From: Muricea muricata
Lineage: Eukaryota > Cnidaria > Anthozoa > Malacalcyonacea > Plexauridae
Assembly (NCBI GenBank): GCA_963855995.1
Contig: OY979717.1
Location: 62,402,243-62,466,242 of the forward strand
Reading direction: 5' to 3'
Length of the DNA stretch: 64,000 nucleotides
Part shown: positions 57,223 through 64,000 of the stretch, piece by piece
Numbering within the stretch: the stretch's first letter is position 1
Layout: each line of letters opens with the position of its first letter
Made by a program: the position numbers and the translations under genes
The notes under the pieces: generated by a model
The model's database searches: none
What the model saw: the letters and a program-made list of their open reading frames with translations, nothing else
What the model was told of the DNA's origin: nothing

Positions 57223-58430
57223 AAATACTTCACGCGAAAGATCGGACTGTATATCAAATTGAAGCTATTAAAAAGTTACATTTAATATAAAAAATTCAAG
57301 ACTTTAGACAAAAAAGAAATGCCTAAAAAATACGAAAACAACTGCAATTTTAAAAATACGGCAAATTTCCCTTCAATGTTTAAGGTGTTTGTTTTCCACC
57401 TAAAGCCTCAAAATTTTTACTCCAAATACAACTTTCTAATAGCTCTCATTTGATATACGGCCTATTTTGTCACGTTTAGTATTTCAACTCAAAACTCAGA
57501 AAAACCGAATCAAATTGGCTTCAATTTCCTTCCTGACTTATTGTTCCAGTTTACTTATAATTCAATGGCACCCCTTGGTTCTGGTTCTCCGCTCCCAGCC
57601 GTTGGGACTTGGGATTCTTCGTCTCTCGCTGTGCCCCATCAGGAGAAACTAGAAGTTGCAATTCTTGGAATAATGCATAATTATTAATATACGATGCTCT
57701 TTATTTACAAGTCAATTACGAGGCAAGAATTGTCACGTACGGGTCACTTCAACCTGTCGTCAACAATATCATGTTATGCGGGTTTTTTCTCCATAATTGC
57801 AATGACATTGTGTAATCTGAAAGAGCTGCATTGGTAGCCATGTTTCCAAACACGAAAATTTTCCAAGCAATTCGAAGTATCTCAGAGACCAATCATCGTT
57901 CCTCACTTTTTAAGTGCGCTGTAAAAGCGTTCTTTGAAAATTTATCGACTGCTATTGGCATCTAAAACTCACTAAAACTGAAGCGGAATATCAATAATTA
58001 GAATTTAGACTAATTAGGAGAGAAGATGAGAGATGTACTTGTATTCTATGATCCAATTTTATATATTTTGGAAAGATATATTGTGAACAAAGAAACAAAG
58101 GTTTTTTGTTCAAAAATGTCCGTGAGTTTTCGCCCATGTTCCACCGGAAGTAAGTGTTGCGCTTGCGCAGTGGTATATTTACATTCGACCACAAATTTGT
58201 GAGTTTATTTCTGTGATCATCAACTAACGATCGTATTTGTCAAGTTGTTGAGATCTCGCATAATTTCTGCTCTTCTGATCACAGAGAGTTACAAAGATAA
58301 AGACATTTGAATGGCCGTGCAATACTTTGCCTGACAGCCATGTGTAAAGACGTCAAAATATACGCCCGCATTCACAGAGTTTTTGAAAGATTACCAAACG
58401 CTTTACACGCTGTGTTTAAAATCTAGCGAA

Positions 58431-58557
58431 ATGGACAACAGTGGTTTGTCGACAATTTTACTGGATAAACATCACTTAACAGTTGGTGAGACAGTTACAC
58501 TGTTCTGTCATGGCGTTACTACAAGCGCTACAGACTGGATCGGATTGTTTTACACAG
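58431..58557 (+). CDS. First exon of a gene with a SKICH-like N-terminus (partial)
   Basis: The ATG at 58431 opens MDNSGLSTILLDKHHLTVGE and runs to DWIGLFYTG at a GTACGT donor (phase 1). The pattern of a beta-strand core (TVGETVTLFCHGV) followed by D-W-I-G-L-F is reminiscent of SKICH domains (D-W-[VI]-G-[IL]-F), as in CALCOCO-type and inositol-phosphatase proteins. Other beta-sandwich domains share it, so the family is not settled. The in-frame upstream stretch also has an ATG (58383), but the residues after 58431 look more protein-like. Confidence 0.55.
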
Positions 58558-61500
58558 GTACGTGTCCTCTGAACTGTCATGTTACGGATAAAGTTTACAT
58601 TGAACTTTGCTCGAGAATCTTACACAGTTTCACACGTTTCTGTTGATAAAACGCTGTGTGGTAAATGTTGTTCTATAATCAGTAGCGATCATTAACTCGA
58701 AGTGACGCTCCCAATCGAAAACTGAAATGCAATTACGTCGTTCTTCTAATGTCTATCAATAGGCTATATTTCGGACACCAAAAGACCAAATATCAAAAAC
58801 TATAAAAATTACTGGATTTTAAACGGAGCTGTCTGCCTGTCTGAACCCCTAGGAGAAGGATATCCCTGACAGATAATAATTATTCATTTAATATGTTTTC
58901 GGGATGATTTGCCAAACTTGTATTAAATGCACGTACGATTAGTTTTGACAAATCAATATTCCGCTATCTCTTAATGTTTATAAACCTAATAAATTTGGTA
59001 AATTGTTTTGACCGTGTCCAAGGGCCCTTGAAATGTCATATATAGGTATTGCCATAGCATTTGTTTCCTACTCACTGGGAGGCATCTGTTATTTAGTCAT
59101 TAGAAATCATTATAAAAAAATAGCATAATTGTAAAGGAGATGGCGATTGTAATTTGTGAGGCAGATAGTTCCTTTTTATGCAATCACCCCTGTAATTTGA
59201 TATATTCGCTACCGCCGTTGTCCACGAACGTTGATAAGCATTTATTTAATAATATTTTGTTAACTAGATTGGTAACTTTGTTATGTTAAAACTTGAATGT
59301 GATACTATCTGGAACTGGGCTTAGCTTATATATTACTGATATTTGATTGCAACTAATAGCATTCACTTCTTAATTCTTATAGCCCTGGGGCTGGTTGTAT
59401 CAAAGGCGTTTAGCTTAAACCATGGATAACTGAAAAATATAAAACAAGTTTGCATGTTGTATAAACAAACCAGCTAAAGTTATTTCACCTGAGAAGAACA
59501 ATTATTTATAAAACTAAATATTTATTTTCTTACACTCATAATTTCGGTTCGAACTAGGTGTAAAAGTTTATTTATCACAGAATAGGATTTGTCCGATTAT
59601 GTCCAATAGGATTTGCTGGATTATGTCCTAAACATTGCAAATGACCTTGTTTGTTAATGGAAACATGGAAATAATTACAGTAAAAACAGACCTATTTAGC
59701 TATTATTACCTTTGGTTTACTTACCAGCACAGCCCTGACCATAAATTTTTATGAGCCTAACTATAATATACAGGTACTGGTAGTAGAAATTAGTCACAAT
59801 TATAACCTGCAACTGAAATTGCCATTGAAAGACAATTGACTTGTCACTTGCAAGTATAAGTAGTATTACTGCACACATTAATTTATGTAAATATCCAATG
59901 CAATAAATTAGTGATTACTGCAAAGTTTATGCCTTATGATTGTAGCTGATTAAAAAGCATTCATTGATCATTAAAAAAACAAAAAAAACATAGTTGACAT
60001 ATTGGAACTTTAACCTAATTCCACCATAAGTACCGGTAGTGCCGGTACTGCCTTACACTGGGAACAGGCTGATAGCTGACTCTACTACTGTGTAATAGTC
60101 ACTTTATAGTATAATAGTAGTTTAATGGATGTCAAGTAATGTGTGGAACTTTAAAATAGTTTAATGTAGTTTTGTGGTCAAAGATTTCTGTTTGTGATAT
60201 GCATCATTCCAATGAAGTGGTCCTTGTTTATAAGCACAATATAAAGTACAAGAGAAGCACTTTTAAATGCTTTACTTACCACAATATTTTTCATCAAATT
60301 TCTATTGTGATATTGTGAAGAAATGCTATCAGCCTATCATCTACTGTACATCTGATATAATAGCACTTGAAATCACTTTGAATCCCTGCATTCTATAGTT
60401 CATAGTTATACATTAATGTTATTTTTATTAATGGTTACTTTAAAACCTGTATTGTAGTTTAAATGCCAGGCAGAAAGGTTTAAATTGAGTGAGGGGAGGG
60501 GATAGTGTGAGGGTGAAGAGTGTTAAACCACCCCCTTGGAAACCTTGTTGAAAAATGTGATTTGTATGATACCCTAAACTTCAATATTGTGTTATGATAG
60601 TTAAGGCTTAAGTAAGATAGCTATTTTGACCTCGAAGCCAGGGTTGAGTACAGGCTTCTATACAATAATGTGATAAAGAAGTAGCAAATAAATGTGGAAT
60701 TATTGAATACCTAACATAGGGATCTTTTTATAACTAGAAATCAGAAGAATTTAGAGACTGTTGACCCCACTCTTACTCTGATTAGTGGGTGTGGCAGTAA
60801 TCAAGAATGGCACATTTTTAATTATTTTGTTAGGGTGAGAATGGGTAGGTAAGAAGGAAATCAACATTTGCTGTATGTTTTGTGTATGTTTTAAGGTGAT
60901 GTTGACTCCATTTCTAATTGTTTGGACTATAAACAAAGTGGAAATTCCATGGGCAAGAGAGGGTTGAAGTGGATCATTGCTAGCAATATAAATTTTGATG
61001 AAGGTAATGTATGTGAAAAATAAATGCAAATTATTGTATGTGTCAAGTCTATATCCACCTAGCAATGTGGAAAAATATAGCCCTAACGAGATGAACATGC
61101 CAGTTTTACGTCACAAGCTGGCTTTAAAAATTTTATTATGCTTTCCATTTACCTTCCCCCAACACATGCAACCTTTTGCAGGCTCCGTAGAGGGCTCAGT
61201 AGATTAATTGGACTAATTCATCCAATAAGGTGATATTATTATAGTATGGAATTGTAAGGCCTAATTCAAAGTATTTTGCAGTATTAATAAAATATTAAGA
61301 CATCATTAAAATTTAACTGCAGTCAAAACCACATTGTTTACAAATGAAATGATGCATATAATTAAAGTCAATAGTTGTTGACGAAAGCAATGTCTGACTC
61401 TGTTAATTCCAAAAAGTAGAAATTTATTGAATACTGTTCCAAATCTGCATCCTGATTAGTTATGCTGATTTAATAATAGAACATGAGAGTTTTCAGAAAT

Positions 61501-63963
61501 GAAGTGCAAATGATTGAATTGGGGTTTTTTCCATCCAGTTTGACTTGGTCAATAGATTCTAAGCAGTGTTAGATAAAGTGCTGGCCATGCAGACCAAGCA
61601 AAACCATAGACAGATTTTCTGGGTAGGGGGTGCAGAGGTGCCACTCCCAAATATTAGTTTTACCCCCCTCCTGAAAATATTCACACCTCCAAAAATACGT
61701 TTAACCCCCTAAGTTATTATGGCGTAATAACCAGAGTGAACTACATCTAAGTATCTAAGATCTATCTCTTCAGCATTGTTGAGTCTGTGCGTAATTGTGG
61801 TTATTAACCAATAATTAAAAGCTGGTCACTCAAATGGTTGTTACCAGAGTCTTGCATGGACGCATGGCGTTCGCGCCAACGTCCTTACGTCATGTATTAA
61901 CAAAAAATTAATGACATTTTGAGATTTAGAGCTTTGTCATGTTACCGTACGATACGATTGAAGCGAAAACGGCTTTTAGTAGCATTGAGATTCTTTTGGA
62001 CAAAAAACGGTTATTCTTTCATGTTACAAATTATGAATGTAGCGCTTTTGATCACGAATTTGAGATTGAGATCAAAGAGCGGAAGACTCGTGATCGTAAC
62101 ATGAAAGCATAACCCTAAAAAAATACCCTAGCACAGGCGCGTGCTCATTGTAGACTGGATCCTATTCTGTGCTTTATTAGTATGGAGCACTGGTATGGGG
62201 GCACAAATTTCATCAATTACGTCATTGTCTTCAAAAACGGAGGTTAGCATTGCGTCAGTACACTGGGTTCCTAGGTATAACGATACACCACTTACCAGTA
62301 CATGTCGCAAACACAAGCGGTAATAACATCTTCAGATGGGCAGGGATGGAGACAATATGTCTTAGTACAGGTAGTTTGGTCTGCAGGATAATGAACAATG
62401 TCATGCCTTAAAACTGCACTTTAGAAAACTAAATCCTGGTCAAACAAGGGCGAGAGCTGATGAAAGTCGACAAAGTTGAAATTTCCTAGAATTTTCGTGA
62501 CTGAGAATCTTCGATACGTGACATATACTGTAATATGCAAATATAGTTACAGTACTCAAGCAGAATAATTAGCGTTTACTGTCCTGATTTTCCTTGTGTC
62601 GTCTAATTCTTTGTGCTGTTCCGAATAACATTACTTCAGTTCTACCTTTTTTTAAATTCAAGTGCTACTTATTCTCTACTATATTGACTCGTTCAGAAGG
62701 TCCTGAACGAAGAAGATATGGAACAAATTGGTCAATACTGTAGAGAGAATGAGTTGTTTTTGAATTTAAAAAGGGTGAAATTGAAGTGTTTGCAGTTTTT
62801 TGTGGTGGGAAAACATCATTTTTTCGGTAAATTCACAAGCAAAGAAAGGCGATCTACATGCATATCGCTCGAACTGTTGCACCCCATGCACCAGATTGTT
62901 ACTGTGCATGCTGAGTTCATACAGAGTTCATACATAATAATAGCTTATTTTTATTTAGCTGAAAACAAATGTTTATTTAAATACATCAATGGCGCTTCTG
63001 GTTCTGTTAAAGCTATCAGCAAAGTCATTCATATTATTAACACAGATTTACAGGTATCGTAAAATACAGCAATTACCGTATAATTTTTGAAAAATAATTA
63101 AGAATTATTGAATGAGGCTGAGCAGCATACTCGGAATTATTGAGACCGAGGTCAGCGTTATCTGCCGAAGAGGCTTCTTTTATTATTCATTCCGCACGAA
63201 AAATCGGCGAAGCGAATACAAATAAAAAACAAATAGTTTTTTAACTTTTTTAAAAAAAATATATCGGCACTTTTGAAATTCATGCGAGATACCGGTGAAA
63301 AAATACGCGGGCACCGCATGGACATGCCAAATACGACATTTACTTGTTAAGGTCAAAATTTGATCTTGATAAATAAATGTCGTATTTGTCAAGTTCAAAA
63401 TTTGACGTCGACAGAACGAGATTTATTTTGTCTGCGCCGAAATACGCATAATAATCTGTAGGCTCTTAACCAATGAGAATACAGGAATATAGTACAATGA
63501 ATGAATAATCCTATAAAATATATGTAAGATCCAGATGCGTATTTAGGGAAATTAAGGATGCAGAGATGTGCAACTCGAGGCGTTCTTGTCTTACACAGCC
63601 AAACATCACGAGCCTGCAGTATAACAGGATTGAAGAATGTTGTGCTGCCCGCATTGTTCATAGTTGTCAACAACATTGAACAATATTGTTTAGCCTGAAT
63701 CTGGTGCAACAATGTTGTTCAACAATGTAGTGGGCAGGAAAAATTGTTCAATCTTGTACTCAACAACATAAATTGCAACAGGTTGATGATTTTTAGCCGT
63801 GTACTCGAATACGTCATACCCACGTGCATTTCTGGCAGGTCAGCGCATGCAGTTTGTTTTGGGCGTTGCATAATTTGGCTTTCTTTGTCTCTTTAAATCT
63901 TTATTACTGTACGTGTGCGTATATATTTGACATTTTAATTAATTTTTGAAATTTCTTCTGCAG
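58558..63963 (+). other. Probable intron of the SKICH-like gene
   Basis: AT-rich with frequent stops. One possible extra exon is 62697-62774 (phase 0, starting KVLNEEDMEQIGQYCRENEL), with an AG before it and GTGAAA after it, but its phase does not join exon 1 directly. Repeats: copy B of the dispersed repeat (63085-63540) and an AACAATGTTG-rich stretch (63630-63780). Nothing else is supported. Confidence 0.4.
63085..63540 (-). repeat. Dispersed repeat, copy B (minus orientation)
   Basis: This is the reverse complement of the 40180-40620 block. In this strand it reads CACGAAAAATCGGCG, GAATACAAATAAAAAAC, ACGACATTTACTTG, AACCAATGAGAATACAGGAA. The two copies lie 23 kb apart in opposite orientation, one downstream of the nested receptor and one at the right edge. 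Confidence 0.7.
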
Positions 63964-64000
63964 GAAACTATGTCACCATCTGGAACACTCAACAGTAGCT
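63964..64000 (+). CDS. Possible second exon of the SKICH-like gene (cut by window end)
   Basis: After TTTCTTCTGCAG the sequence reads, in the phase left by exon 1, G-N-Y-V-T-I-W-N-T before a possible GTAGCT donor. Y-V-T-x-W is what follows the D-W-I-G-L-F block in SKICH domains. The alternative phase 0 reading is E-T-M-S-P-S-G-T-L-N-S-S. The window ends too soon to decide. Confidence 0.3.

Larger units (their letters stand above)
51735..58430. other. Intergenic region after ACLY, repeat-dense
   Basis: The ACLY 3' UTR should lie at the start; AATAAA occurs at 52030-52035 and 52062-52067. The rest contains a poly-C run, a split palindromic repeat, a 202-bp TIR element, three adjacent palindromes (54.5-55.9 kb), hAT-like MITE copy 3, and the upstream region of the next gene. 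I found no conserved exon. Confidence 0.6.

Noticed and set aside
60995..61207. 70-codon frame in the last intron as an exon
   Set aside because: No homology or convincing splice sites, and its composition resembles the surrounding non-coding DNA.

Overview
The window looks like a compact-gene, repeat-rich region from a non-bilaterian or basal marine animal, most likely a cnidarian (inference). It is AT-rich and has GT-AG spliced genes closely similar to vertebrate housekeeping genes. It also holds many short inverted-repeat elements, LINE and Penelope-like fragments, and an SMB-domain GPCR. No sequence search was possible, so family names come from recognising protein motifs. The species is not determined.

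Layout, all genes on the + strand. (1) About 1539-10808: the last 17 coding exons of TRRAP, the PIKK-family pseudokinase scaffold of histone acetyltransferase complexes; the gene begins upstream of the window. (2) 12909-16641: a complete three-exon RFT1 (N-glycosylation, dolichol-linked oligosaccharide). (3) 18385-51734: a complete ATP-citrate lyase gene (ACLY) in 33 coding exons whose phases all join, giving 1094 residues. (4) 37375-40059: a complete intronless receptor gene inside ACLY intron 20 on the same strand, encoding an N-terminal somatomedin-B domain and a class-B-type seven-helix domain, with its own TATA-like box and poly(A) signal. (5) 58431 onward: the first exon, and perhaps the second at the right edge, of a gene with a SKICH-like N-terminus.

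Most of the remaining sequence is introns and spacers filled with mobile-element debris. It includes a family of ~200-bp hAT-like MITEs (three copies with 8-9-bp target duplications), a mariner-like MITE, and many hairpin elements. There is also a 1.2-kb palindrome carrying a nested 259-bp insertion, paired 15-bp minisatellites in opposite orientation, tRNA-derived elements, a decayed LINE in ACLY intron 29, a LINE 3' end in intron 1, and a Penelope-like fragment next to the acceptor of ACLY exon 19. A block of three back-to-back palindromes lies at 54.5-55.9 kb.

The host genes are not functionally linked: chromatin scaffold, ER glycan assembly, acetyl-CoA supply and a surface receptor. The most notable structures are the nested receptor gene and the palindromic elements that keep short N-terminal coding stubs. 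I found no clear new multi-gene system.
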